DNA from: Oceanobacillus timonensis
GTDB taxonomy: Bacteria; Bacillota; Bacilli; Bacillales; Amphibacillaceae
Length of the DNA stretch: 64,000 bases
Reading direction: 5' to 3'
Assembly: GCF_900166635.1 (NCBI RefSeq)
Contig: NZ_LT800497.1
Coordinates: forward strand, 1,030,303 to 1,094,302
This document shows, piece after piece, positions 25,600 through 35,167 of the stretch; the stretch's first letter is position 1, and each line of letters begins with the position of its first letter. The position numbers and the translations under genes are program-made. The notes beneath the pieces were generated by a model. That model made no database searches and was not told the DNA's origin. It was given only the letters and a program-made list of their open reading frames with translations.

Positions 25600-25634
25600 A
25601 GAATAACACAGGTTTTGACAACCTGTGTTATTCT
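25600..25634 (+). promoter_or_regulatory. Perfect 15-bp inverted repeat overlapping a -35 box
   Basis: AGAATAACACAGGTT / AACCTGTGTTATTCT with a 5-base loop. The right side contains TTGACA (25615-25620), which has TATTAA (25637-25642) 16 bases on. The dyad could be an operator that masks the promoter, or a terminator lacking a T-run for the kdg operon. Confidence 0.6.
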
Positions 25635-25652
25635 AGTATTAACTAGTAAAAA

Positions 25653-25685
25653 GGTGATGATTTGGATAAGAAAAGTATCTTTTAA
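25653..25685 (+). other. Possible leader mini-ORF (7 codons)
   Basis: AAAAGGTGATG is followed by TTG GAT AAG AAA AGT ATC TTT TAA (25662-25685). It may be a leader peptide or the broken start of a lost gene under the palindrome-controlled promoter. Confidence 0.3.
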
Positions 25686-25709
25686 AAATTCAAGCATCTT
25701 TAGTATAAT
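25681..25709 (+). promoter_or_regulatory. SigA-like promoter of the Gfo/Idh gene
   Basis: TTTAAA (25681-25686), 17 bases, TATAAT (25704-25709). A TAATGCATTA palindrome lies just downstream (25715-25724). Confidence 0.55.
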
Positions 25710-25750
25710 AGCATTAATGCATTATTAAACCATAAGAAAGGTTGATTCGT

Positions 25751-26713
25751 ATGAAATTAGGCACCATTGGATCTGGTAAAATTGTTCAGGAGATGTTACG
25801 GGCGATTGAGCCGATTGAGGATGTAACACCGGTTGCTGCATATTCCAGAAAGCAAGAGACAGCGGATGAATTGGCTGGAGAATTTCAAATTCCGAAAACC
25901 TATACATCGTTGGAATCCTTTTTTGCCGATGAGGAGATGGACACGGTATATATTGCTTCGCCCAATAAACTGCATACGAAGCAGGCTTTGCAAGCGATAG
26001 AAAATAAAAAGCATGTTATTTGTGAAAAGCCTTTTACCCCGACTGCAAAAGAGGCGAGGGAGCTGAAGGAAGCAGCGAAACAGAATCATGTATTTGTTTT
26101 TGAAGCCATACCGACATTATTTTTACCTAACTTTTTAGAATTGTCTGAACATATTGAACAGCTAGGAGACATCCGGTTAATTCAATCTAATTACAGTCAA
26201 TATTCCAGCCGCTATGATCAATTAAAAGCTGGTGAAGTAACCAATATGTTTGATCCTGCATTTGCAGGCGGCGCATTAGCTGATATTAATGTCTATAATC
26301 TGCATTTTGTTATGCGTCTGTTTGGAAAGCCTTCAGAGGTTATTTATAAAGCGAACTTATTTGATAATGGTGTGGATACTTCCGGTATTGCTTTGCTCTC
26401 TTACCCCGGTTTTCAAGCAAGTTGTGTCGGAGCGAAAGATACAACCGGTGAAAACTTTGTCTCCATCCAAGGAGAAAAAGGATATATGTATATTAAGCCC
26501 GGTGCCAATGGTGCCAAAAGTGTGAAAATCACCATTGACGGCAAAACGAAAGATATTTCCGTGAAACAGGATCGTGCGCGGCTTTCTTATGAGTTTATTC
26601 ACTTTAACCGGATGATCAACAAGAAGGACGAAAAAACATTTGAGGAATTAATCAATCATACAATTGCCGTTGCTGAAGTGTTAGAGGAGGCACGGAGCCA
26701 GGCAGGGATGTAA
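25751..26713 (+). CDS. Gfo/Idh/MocA-family NAD(P)-dependent oxidoreductase
   Basis: 320 residues from the ATG at 25751 (GAAAGGTTG upstream). N-terminal Rossmann domain: KLGTIGSGKIVQEMLRAI (G-x-G-x-x-x motif), VAAYSRKQETADELA, VYIASPNKLHTKQALQAIENKKHVICEKPFTPTAKEARELKEAA with the catalytic E-K-P-F. The C-terminal substrate domain has FAGGALADINVYNLHFVMRLFGKP. It resembles Bacillus YulF-type sugar or polyol dehydrogenases; the substrate is unknown. It follows the kdg operon but has its own promoter, so a role in the same sugar-acid pathway is possible but unproven. Confidence 0.88.
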   Translation: MKLGTIGSGKIVQEMLRAIEPIEDVTPVAAYSRKQETADELAGEFQIPKTYTSLESFFADEEMDTVYIASPNKLHTKQALQAIENKKHVICEKPFTPTAKEARELKEAAKQNHVFVFEAIPTLFLPNFLELSEHIEQLGDIRLIQSNYSQYSSRYDQLKAGEVTNMFDPAFAGGALADINVYNLHFVMRLFGKPSEVIYKANLFDNGVDTSGIALLSYPGFQASCVGAKDTTGENFVSIQGEKGYMYIKPGANGAKSVKITIDGKTKDISVKQDRARLSYEFIHFNRMINKKDEKTFEELINHTIAVAEVLEEARSQAGM

Positions 26714-26714
26714 T

Positions 26715-26773
26715 AAAAAAAGAGCTGTTGCTAATTGCAAACCATGCAATTGTTTGGCAACAGCTCTTTTTTT
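26715..26773. terminator. Bidirectional terminator
   Basis: AAAAAAAGAGCTGTTGC / GCAACAGCTCTTTTTTT, T-runs in both directions, between convergent genes. Confidence 0.93.
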
Positions 26774-26811
26774 CAAGAACAGATTCTTTAAGATGGTGTT
26801 TTAAATATAGT

Positions 26812-27282
26812 CTAGTCATTAATATCTACAATATGGGATGATATGGACTGTTTTGGGATATTTATCATTAAAATTCCATTTTCAAGGGTTGCTGTTATGC
26901 TGTTTTTTGGTATATTAAAAGAGAGTGTGACAATGCGTTCTTTGCGCTGGGTGGATTTTTTATGCACGGTTTCTTTATCTGTCTGTAATGATATGGATTC
27001 GTCTTTATGCAATGTTATTTTTATTTGATTTCCTATTACTTCAATTTGAATATCTTTACGGCTATATCCGGGGACTTCTGCTTTTACAAGAATATGTTTA
27101 TCTTTTTCTATGATTTCGGCAGGGAAGTCATGAAGCACTTGCCCTTGGAAAGACTTAAAAGAACGGGAAAATAAATTATCCATCCGATCAACAAACTCTT
27201 GAAGGGGGGTAAAATCAATATTCCAATTTTCAGGAAACACCTTTTTTTTATCAGAATGGGGGTCTTTCTTACCAGAATCCAT
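26812..27282 (-). CDS. Hsp20 / alpha-crystallin family small heat shock protein
   Basis: 156 residues; AAGGAGGTTATT precedes the start. Charged N-terminus (MDSGKKDPHSDKKKVFPENW), then an alpha-crystallin domain from about 54 to 140: DFPAEIIEKDKHILVKAEVPGYSRKDIQIEVIGNQIKITLHKDE, and the typical ILMINIPKQ at the end of the domain (I-x-I near residue 143). Small Hsps bind unfolding proteins as ATP-independent holdases. No CIRCE element (TTAGCACTC inverted repeat) or clear SigB promoter was seen upstream. Confidence 0.92.
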   Translation of the reverse strand: MDSGKKDPHSDKKKVFPENWNIDFTPLQEFVDRMDNLFSRSFKSFQGQVLHDFPAEIIEKDKHILVKAEVPGYSRKDIQIEVIGNQIKITLHKDESISLQTDKETVHKKSTQRKERIVTLSFNIPKNSITATLENGILMINIPKQSISSHIVDIND

Positions 27283-27550
27283 TAGAATAACCTCCTTACG
27301 GTAACGTTTGACTGCCTTATAATCGTGCAGGATAATACTATTCTATGCAGCATGGGCTAAAGCTGTGCGTCAATGTTTTGGAAGGATGGAAGGAAAGCAG
27401 TGGGGAAGATAAATAAGAAACGAAGACGATAATGATACGGAAATGTTTAAATTTTTTACATACATAAGCGATAATAGAACAACGAAGATACAGAAAATTT
27501 GAACCGAAAAACGTTGAATGTCCGAAATAATGGAAGGGAGAGAAGAATGA

Positions 27551-29437
27551 TTGAGTAAACTTTGTAGAGAATGTGGGGAGCCATTAGCGGATGGCGCCCA
27601 GTTTTGTAAGCATTGTGGAACAAAGGTAAACAAAGATGTATCGCAGAAGAAAGAAAGCTTTTCTGCCGCACAAACGGGTAGCGGGGAAAACAGCACAGAA
27701 AGCGGCCAGCAGACACGGCAAGTAAAGAAAGATAAGAAGCCGATGTCAAAAAAACAGAAAATAATGACGGCAATTATTGGCCTGCTTGTATTATGCGGCA
27801 TTGGTCTAGGAGTCTGGGGAAATACTTATTATTCAGCGGAAAAAACAGCAGAGCGTTTTGCGAGTGCAATAGCTGAAGGAGATACGGCAGCAATTCAAAA
27901 GATGGTTACTGTCGATGGTAAAGAGATTTCTGATACAGAAGCAGAAGCAGTGGCAGCGACGAAAGAAACAGAAGGCGTTGCTGAGATAAGTGAAAAAGAT
28001 CCAGAATTAATCTTTGATGCATTGCCAGTTTTTGGGGTAGAAGAATCAGATAATAAGGCATTTTTGGTTTTTACACAACACCATATCGGAGCTGAACCGC
28101 AAAATGTTACGGTCCTTTCCAATGTCGAAGGTGTAACAACAACATTCAATGGCGAGGAATTTACAGAGGTCAACGCATCTTCGGAACATATTGAATACGG
28201 TCCTTTAGCTCCTGGTATTTATGAGGCGGCGAGCAGTTTTGAAACAGATTATGGAGCAGCTGAAAAAAACCGGAATGTTTCTTTAATGAACATAAATGGA
28301 GATAATAGCTATGATTCGGAATTAGAAGTAGGGGAAGTCACTTTTTATGAAATGTTTGACAGTGATTTTCCTTATAATTCGATGGAACTGATGATTAATG
28401 AAGAGCCTCTGGAAACGAATACGGATAGTGATTATGTGACTGCCGGTCCGCTTTTGCTGGATGGATCGATGGAGTTAACTGGTGTTTTGAATACGGATTG
28501 GGGAGAGGTGCAAATAGAACCAATCGCGATTACCGACAAAGAACATGATGTGTCTATCAACAGTTTATTCACAGATGAAGCAGAAGAAGCAATAACAGGG
28601 GATATTACCGGATTCAGTGAAGACTATGTTGAAGCGAAAGCAAAATTGGATGCTTCTGTGATTGAAAATGTTTCCGATGAATTAGGTGATGATTTAGAGG
28701 ATGAACTGTTCAGTATGTTTGATAATAATGGATTCAGCGGCAGGTTGGATGAAATCGGAGTAGCTTTTTCCGATGCGGAATATGTAGCGGATGATTCATC
28801 GGATAATCCGGCATTTGAAATTCCTGTTCAATTGAATATGACAGGGAGTTATGATCCGGATTCGGAGTATGAAGAAACAAGTGAAGAGACAACTTTTACT
28901 GTCCAATATCAAACAGACAACCAAGAATGGGTTATTCAAGATTTCAGAGAAGAAATTTTCCCGGGCAATTCGGAATATGCATTTTTGGAAGCATCGGGTG
29001 AAGAGTACGAAGGCGTTCAAGCAGAAGAAACTATGGAAGATACTGATTCAACTGTATCGGATGAGGAAGATGATAGTTCCGATGTGGGGGATGAAGAAAT
29101 AATTGAATGGACTGTGGAAAGCTACGTCTATAGTTTGGCGGATGCTGTTAATACGGCAAATTATAATGTTCTTTCCTCCATTATTCTTCCCGACAGCAAC
29201 TTGGAATCGATGCAGCGTGATTTAGTGGACCGGCTATCTGATGATGGTTTGGAGCAAGAGGTTGTGGACGTATCTGTAGATAGTATAGAAGAGGTTGATT
29301 CAGAGACATGGGAAGTGACAACAAGCGAGACAATTGAATTAATTTATGAAAGCGGCAATACGGAAACAGAAGATTACCAGTGGACGTATACGGTAGTATC
29401 AACAGATGATGGCTATCAACTGTCAGATTTAGAATAA
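27551..29437 (+). CDS. Zinc-ribbon, single-TM, extracytoplasmic TcaA-like protein
   Basis: 628 residues. TTG start (GGGAG upstream; a nearby ATG runs into a stop). Residues 1-25 form a zinc ribbon with C5, C8, C19, C22. A Lys/Gln-rich linker precedes one membrane helix (about 72-92, IMTAIIGLLVLCGIGLGVWG). The rest is a very acidic exterior region with repeated modules such as AERFASAIAEGDTAAIQKMV and, near 525-545, VESYVYSLADAVNTANYNVL, which look like NTF2-like domains. This is the TcaA/YvbJ architecture, envelope-associated and linked to glycopeptide response in staphylococci. The strong Asp/Glu bias fits a halotolerant host. Confidence 0.8.
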   Translation: MSKLCRECGEPLADGAQFCKHCGTKVNKDVSQKKESFSAAQTGSGENSTESGQQTRQVKKDKKPMSKKQKIMTAIIGLLVLCGIGLGVWGNTYYSAEKTAERFASAIAEGDTAAIQKMVTVDGKEISDTEAEAVAATKETEGVAEISEKDPELIFDALPVFGVEESDNKAFLVFTQHHIGAEPQNVTVLSNVEGVTTTFNGEEFTEVNASSEHIEYGPLAPGIYEAASSFETDYGAAEKNRNVSLMNINGDNSYDSELEVGEVTFYEMFDSDFPYNSMELMINEEPLETNTDSDYVTAGPLLLDGSMELTGVLNTDWGEVQIEPIAITDKEHDVSINSLFTDEAEEAITGDITGFSEDYVEAKAKLDASVIENVSDELGDDLEDELFSMFDNNGFSGRLDEIGVAFSDAEYVADDSSDNPAFEIPVQLNMTGSYDPDSEYEETSEETTFTVQYQTDNQEWVIQDFREEIFPGNSEYAFLEASGEEYEGVQAEETMEDTDSTVSDEEDDSSDVGDEEIIEWTVESYVYSLADAVNTANYNVLSSIILPDSNLESMQRDLVDRLSDDGLEQEVVDVSVDSIEEVDSETWEVTTSETIELIYESGNTETEDYQWTYTVVSTDDGYQLSDLE

Positions 29438-29443
29438 TCGATG

Positions 29444-29475
29444 CAGCCAGGGGGAAACTTCTGGCTGTTTATTTC
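29444..29475 (+). terminator. Terminator of the TcaA-like gene
   Basis: CAGCCAG / CTGGCTG stem with 10-base loop and TTTATTT tail. Confidence 0.75.
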
Positions 29476-29486
29476 TAATAAAATAC

Positions 29487-29514
29487 TTGACCCTGTGCCC
29501 CTTTTTCCGATAAT
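29487..29514 (+). promoter_or_regulatory. SigA promoter of purU
   Basis: TTGACC (29487-29492), 16 bases, GATAAT (29509-29514). Confidence 0.6.
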
Positions 29515-29554
29515 CTATAAATTACGAATATAAATGAAGCGAGGAAGTTAGACA

Positions 29555-30454
29555 GTGAATATGTATACAGATAAACGGACAGATTTTTATAAAGACCGGT
29601 ATGAGAATAGAGCGAGATTAATTATTAAATGTCCAGATCAGCCGGGCATTGTGTCAGCAATTTCTACGTTCTTATGGAACCAGCAGGCAAATATTGTATC
29701 GTCTAATCAATATACGCAAAATCCAAAAGGTGGCGAGTTTTTCATGCGCCTTGATTTTGAATATCAGCCTGGAACAGATATAGAAAAATTAAAGCAGGAA
29801 TTTCAGGAAATTGCAGACCGTTTTCAAATGGAATGGCGTTTTAGCCTTGTCCACGAATTGAAAAATATCGCTATCTTTGTTTCCAAAGAGCCGCATTGTT
29901 TACTGGAGTTGTTATGGGAATGGCAAAGCGGTGATTTAATGGCAAATATTCCAGTTGTTATCAGTAATCATGAAAATTCCCGGCAATTGGTGGAAGGATT
30001 GGGGATTGATTTCTATCATCTGCCGATTACGAAAGAAACCAAACAAGAGGTAGAGGCGAAACAAAAAGAAATTTTAGAGGACTATGATATTGATTTAATT
30101 GTTCTGGCAAGGTATATGCAGATTCTTTCCCCAACCTTTGTAGATGTGTTTAAAAACAGAATTATTAATATCCATCATTCCTTCTTGCCGGCATTTATTG
30201 GGGCAAAGCCGTATGAACGAGCTTTTGAAAGAGGGGTAAAAATGATTGGGGCAACTTCTCACTATGTCACCAATGATTTGGATGAAGGTCCAATTATTGA
30301 GCAGGGAACAGAACCGGTCGGCCACGAACACAATGTCGATGATTTGAAAAAAATTGGACAGTCCATTGAACGCCGGGTGCTTTCGCAGGCTGTGAAATGG
30401 CATTTGGAAGATCGGATTATTGTATACGGAAATAAAACAATTGTATTTGAATAA
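29555..30454 (+). CDS. purU: Formyltetrahydrofolate deformylase
   Basis: 299 residues, GTG start with GAGGAAG 7 bases ahead. N-terminal ACT domain (about 20-100: RLIIKCPDQPGIVSAISTFLWNQQANIVSSNQY). The formyltransferase-type catalytic domain follows, with N205, H207 (INIHHSFLPAF) and D243 (NDLDEGPIIEQ) as the active-site triad. It hydrolyses 10-formyl-THF to THF and formate, balancing the one-carbon pool. Single gene between two terminators. Confidence 0.96.
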   Translation: MNMYTDKRTDFYKDRYENRARLIIKCPDQPGIVSAISTFLWNQQANIVSSNQYTQNPKGGEFFMRLDFEYQPGTDIEKLKQEFQEIADRFQMEWRFSLVHELKNIAIFVSKEPHCLLELLWEWQSGDLMANIPVVISNHENSRQLVEGLGIDFYHLPITKETKQEVEAKQKEILEDYDIDLIVLARYMQILSPTFVDVFKNRIINIHHSFLPAFIGAKPYERAFERGVKMIGATSHYVTNDLDEGPIIEQGTEPVGHEHNVDDLKKIGQSIERRVLSQAVKWHLEDRIIVYGNKTIVFE

Positions 30455-30461
30455 GAGAAGA

Positions 30462-30508
30462 AAAGGAGATGCTGCTTCATAATTTGAACAGCATCTCCTT
30501 TATTTTTT
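30462..30508. terminator. Bidirectional terminator after purU
   Basis: AAAGGAGATGCTG / CAGCATCTCCTTT, 14-base loop, then ATTTTTT; the reverse side also carries T-rich sequence. Confidence 0.9.
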
Positions 30509-30510
30509 AA

Positions 30511-31926
30511 TTACTGTTTCTCCGTTTCCCGTTCCCAGCATTCGATGCCGGTTTGGTCATCCAAAGTGTCTTTGTAAAAGACAGGGTCTTTTCCTTCTTT
30601 TCGCTGCTTCACATAATCTTTTAATAAAATGTTGGCTTTTTTAAACAAGACAGAAATGGCATAAAGGTTAATCAATGCCAGTAACGCCATGGTTACGTCT
30701 GCTAACGACCAGACTAAGCCAAAGGAAGCCAGCGAACCGAACACAACCATGGCCAGTGCGGCAATACGATAGATAAACCGAATGGTTTTAGAATCTTTTA
30801 TATAAGCCAGGTTGTTCTCACCGTAATAATAATTCCCCAGAATCGAACTGAATGCGAAAAGGAAAATCGCGATAGCTATAAAAATAGCTGCCCAATCGCC
30901 CAGCATTTGGGAGAAGGCTGTTTGGGTCAAGGCGATACCGTCCTCTTCACTTCCGGCGAATCCACCGGCTGATAAAATGATTAATCCGGTAGCCGAACAA
31001 ACTAAAATCGTATCAAAGAATACACCTAATGCTTGAACTAGGCCTTGCTTCACCGGATGGCTTACTTCTGCTGTCGCTGCTGCATTTGGTGCAGCACCCA
31101 TTCCGGCTTCGTTCGAAAATAGTCCGCGTTTAATCCCTTGCATAATCGCTGCTCCCAGTCCGCCGGCAGCAACTTCTCGGATACCGAAAGCATTTTCGAA
31201 AATAAGGACAAACATATCAGGCAAGGCTGTTATATTCATAATTAAGATAAGCAGTGCTAATCCAATATAGATAATAGCCATAAAAGGGACAATAACCTGG
31301 GATACATTTGCGATGCTTTTTAAGCCGCCAAAAATAACGATAGCGATAAAGATGGTCAAGACAACAGCAATCCAGCCAGGATGGATATCAAACTGTGAAT
31401 GGAATGCAATACTGATGGTATTTGACTGCACAGAATTGAATACCAGACCATAAGTAAAAGTAATCATAATAGCAAAAATAATCCCCAGCCATCGTTTATT
31501 CATTCCTTTTTCCATATAATACGCAGGTCCACCGCGATATTGATTCTGGTCTTTTTCTTTATACAGCTGAGCTAAAGTACTTTCTACAAATCCGGTTGCA
31601 GCGCCAAGCAAAGCAATCAGCCACATCCAGAATAATGCGCCGGGGCCGCCGAGCGCAACGGCGGATGCAACACCTGCCATGTTACCAGTGCCGACCCGGG
31701 AAGCAGCACTGATTGCGAATGCCTGGAAGGAGCTGGTTCCTCTTTTGCCGGAGGAATTGTAGGATTGTTTATCCGCAACCGCACGAAACATTTCCGGCAG
31801 TAAACGGAACTGAACAAACTTGGTTCTTATGGTAAAGTAAAGGCCTAAGCCCAGGAGAACAATAATTAAAATATAAGACCAGAGAAAATCATTCACATGG
31901 CCCAGAATGGACTCGAAAATATCCAT
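30511..31926 (-). CDS. Alanine/glycine:cation symporter (AGCS family)
   Basis: 471 residues from the Met at 31926, 9 bases after AAAGGA; the Met at 31935 touches the ribosome site. About ten helices. AGCS signatures: RTKFVQFRLLPEMFRAV, SFQAFAISAASRVGTGNMAGVASAVALGGPGALFWMW (about 65-101), RGGPAYYMEKGM, and KRGLFSNEAGMGAAPNAAATAEVSHPVKQG (N-E-A-G-x-G). It imports alanine or glycine with Na+ or H+, similar to Bacillus AlsT-type proteins. Single gene; nothing distinct seen in the 205-base gap to pdxR. Confidence 0.92.
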   Translation of the reverse strand: MDIFESILGHVNDFLWSYILIIVLLGLGLYFTIRTKFVQFRLLPEMFRAVADKQSYNSSGKRGTSSFQAFAISAASRVGTGNMAGVASAVALGGPGALFWMWLIALLGAATGFVESTLAQLYKEKDQNQYRGGPAYYMEKGMNKRWLGIIFAIMITFTYGLVFNSVQSNTISIAFHSQFDIHPGWIAVVLTIFIAIVIFGGLKSIANVSQVIVPFMAIIYIGLALLILIMNITALPDMFVLIFENAFGIREVAAGGLGAAIMQGIKRGLFSNEAGMGAAPNAAATAEVSHPVKQGLVQALGVFFDTILVCSATGLIILSAGGFAGSEEDGIALTQTAFSQMLGDWAAIFIAIAIFLFAFSSILGNYYYGENNLAYIKDSKTIRFIYRIAALAMVVFGSLASFGLVWSLADVTMALLALINLYAISVLFKKANILLKDYVKQRKEGKDPVFYKDTLDDQTGIECWERETEKQ

Positions 31927-32131
31927 TATCTTCATTCCTTTCCCTGTTTGATTGATGGACAGTCGCCTATCATTTCTCGTATATGCCCAAGCATCTTGTG
32001 TAAAGCGTTCAATCTAAAATTGCAACTCGCCTAAAATAGCAGGTGAATGCGTCTGGCGCAGTCATTCCGCCTAAGCGCATTGATACTTTTTGAACATACA
32101 CTTTAAAAGAATAATTTATTATAACATAAAA

Positions 32132-33529
32132 TTACAGTTGAAATATATCAATCATTTGTTTGACAGCCTCTTCCAATTTTTTCTCCTGTATTCCTGCAAA
32201 CCCGATCACAAATTGCGGATAGGAGGCAATCGCATCTTTCGTAGCATAATAGGAAATGGAATACAGTTTGATTTTTTGCTGCTTGGCTCTTTGGAGTATT
32301 TCTTGTTCTGTTAGGCCATTCTTTACTTCACAGACGACATGCAGCCCCGATTGCTCTCCAAGAAGCTGAATAGAAGGTTTATAAGGTTCAAAAAGTTCAT
32401 GAACCAATTCAAACTTTCTTCTGTATATTTTCCGCATCCGATTTAAATGTTTTTCAAAATATCCATCCTGAATAAAGTGTGCCAGTACATGCTGGTCGAT
32501 TCGTGAAACGGTCGAATGTTGAAAGGTGAGTCTGTTCCGATATTGTTCCAATAATTTTTTCGGCAGAATCATGTAACTGATCCGCAGGGACGGAATGAGC
32601 GATTTCGAAAAAGAACCCAGATAGATAACTCGATCATTAAAATCCATTTTTTTCATTGGCGGGATGGTCTTCCCTGTATAACGAAATTCACTATCATAAT
32701 CATCTTCAATGATGTAACGACTTTCTGTTTCATTGGCCCATTGCAGTAATTGGCTGCGCCGGTTGATAGAAGTAACAGTGCCATATGGAAAATGATTGGA
32801 AGGGGTCACATAGATAAAATCAGGTTCCAAAAGATGTACAGCTTCCATGGATACCCCCTCCTCATTCATGGATAAGGGACGTCCTAAAAAGCCAAAATGC
32901 GTAATCAATTTTACCATTAACTGATAGCCGGGGTCTTCAATGCCAAATACCGTCGAGTCCGGAAGCAAGGACAGCAGCTGCTGCATCAAAACTTCCACTC
33001 CTGCTCCAACCACGATGGTATCAGGATCACAGTCAATACCACGTGCATGGTAAACGTAATGCGCAATGGCTTCACGGAGTACCTTGTCGCCTTGTGCTTC
33101 ACCAAGTAACAGTAAATCATGATGCGCTTCATCAATCACTTGCCGGTTTAATTTTCTCCATGCAGAAAAAGGAAATGCTTCTGTATCTATTTTATTGGGA
33201 GAAAAATCAAATAGCGTAGCCGGTTTTTCGTCTTGTTTAGGAGCCTCTTTTTTGGTTGTCTGTTCTATAAATTCTAAATCTCCATGTGCCAGAACATAGA
33301 ATCCTCTCCTTGGACGAGAAGTGATATACCCTTCAGCAACAAGCTGTTCAAAAGCTGTTTCTACCGTGTTTTGACTTACTTCCAAATGGTTGGCGAGTTT
33401 TCGTTTGGAAGGCAGTTTTTGCCCATGCGGAAGTCGTTCCTGTACAATCTCCTGTTTAATAAATTCATAGAGCTGTTCGTATAAGGCGATGTCATTTGTT
33501 TTGTCTAAATGGACAGATAGTAGATCCAT
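32132..33529 (-). CDS. pdxR: PdxR, MocR-type (GntR-aminotransferase) activator of pdxST
   Basis: 465 residues; AGGAGGAGG precedes the ATG. N-terminal GntR winged helix (about 10-80: YEQLYEFIKQEIVQ, LPSKRKLANHLEVSQNTVETAFEQLVAEGYITSRPRRGFYV). The C-terminal fold-type I aminotransferase domain has the PLP-binding set: DDYDSEF (277-282) and K309 in YLGSFSKSLIPSLRISY. MocR proteins of the PdxR type sense PLP and activate PLP synthase genes; its divergent placement from pdxS-pdxT supports this strongly. Confidence 0.94.
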   Translation of the reverse strand: MDLLSVHLDKTNDIALYEQLYEFIKQEIVQERLPHGQKLPSKRKLANHLEVSQNTVETAFEQLVAEGYITSRPRRGFYVLAHGDLEFIEQTTKKEAPKQDEKPATLFDFSPNKIDTEAFPFSAWRKLNRQVIDEAHHDLLLLGEAQGDKVLREAIAHYVYHARGIDCDPDTIVVGAGVEVLMQQLLSLLPDSTVFGIEDPGYQLMVKLITHFGFLGRPLSMNEEGVSMEAVHLLEPDFIYVTPSNHFPYGTVTSINRRSQLLQWANETESRYIIEDDYDSEFRYTGKTIPPMKKMDFNDRVIYLGSFSKSLIPSLRISYMILPKKLLEQYRNRLTFQHSTVSRIDQHVLAHFIQDGYFEKHLNRMRKIYRRKFELVHELFEPYKPSIQLLGEQSGLHVVCEVKNGLTEQEILQRAKQQKIKLYSISYYATKDAIASYPQFVIGFAGIQEKKLEEAVKQMIDIFQL

Positions 33530-33647
33530 GTTTTTTCCTCCTCCTGAAAACTGACCTCATTAAAATTTATAAAATTGGCGCTTTCATTCATGTCATCTTA
33601 TTCTTATAATAATAAAAAAATAATGAAAAATTCAAGGAGGAAGTAAC
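33530..33647. promoter_or_regulatory. Divergent pdxR/pdxS promoter region
   Basis: For pdxS: TTTCAT (33582-33587), 17 bases, TATAAT (33605-33610). Between the promoters lies AAAATT-TAT-AAAATT (33562-33576), a direct repeat of the kind bound by MocR regulators. Its role as a PdxR site is inferred. Confidence 0.55.
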
Positions 33648-34538
33648 ATGACAGATCGAGTAACTGGTACAGAACGTGTTAAAAGAGGAATGGCGCAAAT
33701 GCAAAAAGGCGGCGTCATTATGGATGTAGTCAATAAAGAGCAGGCAAAAATCGCAGAAGAAGCTGGTGCCGTTGCCGTTATGGCTTTGGAAAAAGTACCA
33801 TCTGATATTCGTGCTGCAGGTGGTGTAGCGAGAATGGCAGATGTTGGGATTGTGGAAGAAGTGATGGAAGCTGTGTCGATTCCGGTCATGGCAAAGGCTC
33901 GTATTGGTCATATTGTAGAAGCGCGGGTTTTGGAATCACTGGGCGTGGACTATATTGATGAAAGTGAAGTGCTGACCCCTGCGGATGATTTATTCCATCT
34001 GAATAAAAAGCCGTTTACGGTTCCGTTTGTGTGTGGTTGCCGCGATTTAGGAGAAGCAGCCCGCCGTATCGGAGAAGGTGCTTCGATGCTACGTACAAAA
34101 GGAGAGCCTGGAACAGGAAATATTGTGGAGGCCGTACGTCATTTACGTGAAGTACAATCACAGGTAAAAAGAATTGTACATATGAACGAGGATGAGCTGA
34201 TGACCGAAGCAAAAGAGCTAGGAGCACCATTTGAAATCTTATTACAAATTAAAGAAGAGGGAAGACTACCGGTCGTAAACTTTGCAGCAGGTGGTGTGGC
34301 AACACCAGCGGATGCTGCTCTGATGATGGAGCTTGGTGCCGATGGTGTATTTGTAGGCTCCGGTATTTTTAAATCAAAACATCCGGAAAAATTTGCTCGT
34401 TCCATTGTTGAAGCTACCACAGCTTATCAAGATTATCAGAAGATTGGGGAGCTATCGAAAGACTTGGGTGAAGCAATGAAAGGTATTGATATGAAAACAT
34501 TACAAGCAGAAGATAGAATGCAGGATCGCAGTTTTTAA
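33648..34538 (+). CDS. pdxS: Pyridoxal 5'-phosphate synthase subunit PdxS
   Basis: 296 residues, CAAGGAGGAAG upstream. It is a (beta/alpha)8 enzyme that makes PLP from ribose 5-phosphate, glyceraldehyde 3-phosphate and ammonia. Visible: [19 protein letters not shown] with D26, [38 protein letters not shown] with the Schiff-base K83, and [29 protein letters not shown]. Full length and complete. Operon with pdxT. Confidence 0.98.
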   Translation: MTDRVTGTERVKRGMAQMQKGGVIMDVVNKEQAKIAEEAGAVAVMALEKVPSDIRAAGGVARMADVGIVEEVMEAVSIPVMAKARIGHIVEARVLESLGVDYIDESEVLTPADDLFHLNKKPFTVPFVCGCRDLGEAARRIGEGASMLRTKGEPGTGNIVEAVRHLREVQSQVKRIVHMNEDELMTEAKELGAPFEILLQIKEEGRLPVVNFAAGGVATPADAALMMELGADGVFVGSGIFKSKHPEKFARSIVEATTAYQDYQKIGELSKDLGEAMKGIDMKTLQAEDRMQDRSF

Positions 34539-34561
34539 GTCTTGGTGAAGGAGAGAGTACG

Positions 34562-35167
34562 ATGAGTGAACGTAAATATACAATCGGCATTCTCGGTATG
34601 CAAGGAGCAACCGCAGAACATGCCAAGCATCTGCATCATTTGGGACATGATACAATGCTTATCAAAAATAAAGAGCAGCTGGAGGATGTCGATGGTCTCA
34701 TTATCCCTGGCGGAGAAAGTACAGCTATTTGGCGTTTGATGAAGAAAAATAATCTGATAGAAGCTGTTCGCACCTTTGCTCAGTTAAAAAAGCCGATTTT
34801 TGGGACATGCGCCGGGCTTGTTCTGCTTGCAACCGATGATCCGGGTACGGAGGATCCCGTAAAGCTGGGATTAATGGATATTCAAGTAACAAGAAACGGA
34901 TTTGGCAGACAAAAGGATAGTTTTGAAGCTGCTTTAGATGTGAAAGACATGACAACGTCTTATCCAGCAGTATTTATCCGTGCACCTTATATTGAAACGG
35001 CCGGGGAAAATGTCACTGTTTTAGCAACCTATGATGATAAAATCGTAGCTGCAAAAGAAGATAATTTATTAGCAGCAGCTTTTCATCCGGAATTAACAGA
35101 CGATAATCGATTTTTAGAATTATTTCTTTCGATGGTGGAAGAGCAGACGGTATCTACGGTTTCATAA
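34562..35167 (+). CDS. pdxT: Pyridoxal 5'-phosphate synthase glutaminase subunit PdxT
   Basis: 201 residues, GAAGGAGAGAG upstream, 23 bases after pdxS. Class I glutaminase triad: C83 (FGTCAGLVLLA), H175 and E177 (AFHPEL). GILGMQGATAEH and IIPGGESTAIWRLM are family marks. It hydrolyses glutamine and channels ammonia to PdxS. A strong terminator follows. Confidence 0.97.
   Translation: MSERKYTIGILGMQGATAEHAKHLHHLGHDTMLIKNKEQLEDVDGLIIPGGESTAIWRLMKKNNLIEAVRTFAQLKKPIFGTCAGLVLLATDDPGTEDPVKLGLMDIQVTRNGFGRQKDSFEAALDVKDMTTSYPAVFIRAPYIETAGENVTVLATYDDKIVAAKEDNLLAAAFHPELTDDNRFLELFLSMVEEQTVSTVS

Noticed and set aside
27370..27801. Minus-strand 143- and 105-codon frames opposite the TcaA-like gene
   Set aside because: Ser/Phe/Cys-rich shadow frames of the zinc-ribbon coding strand, without ribosome sites.
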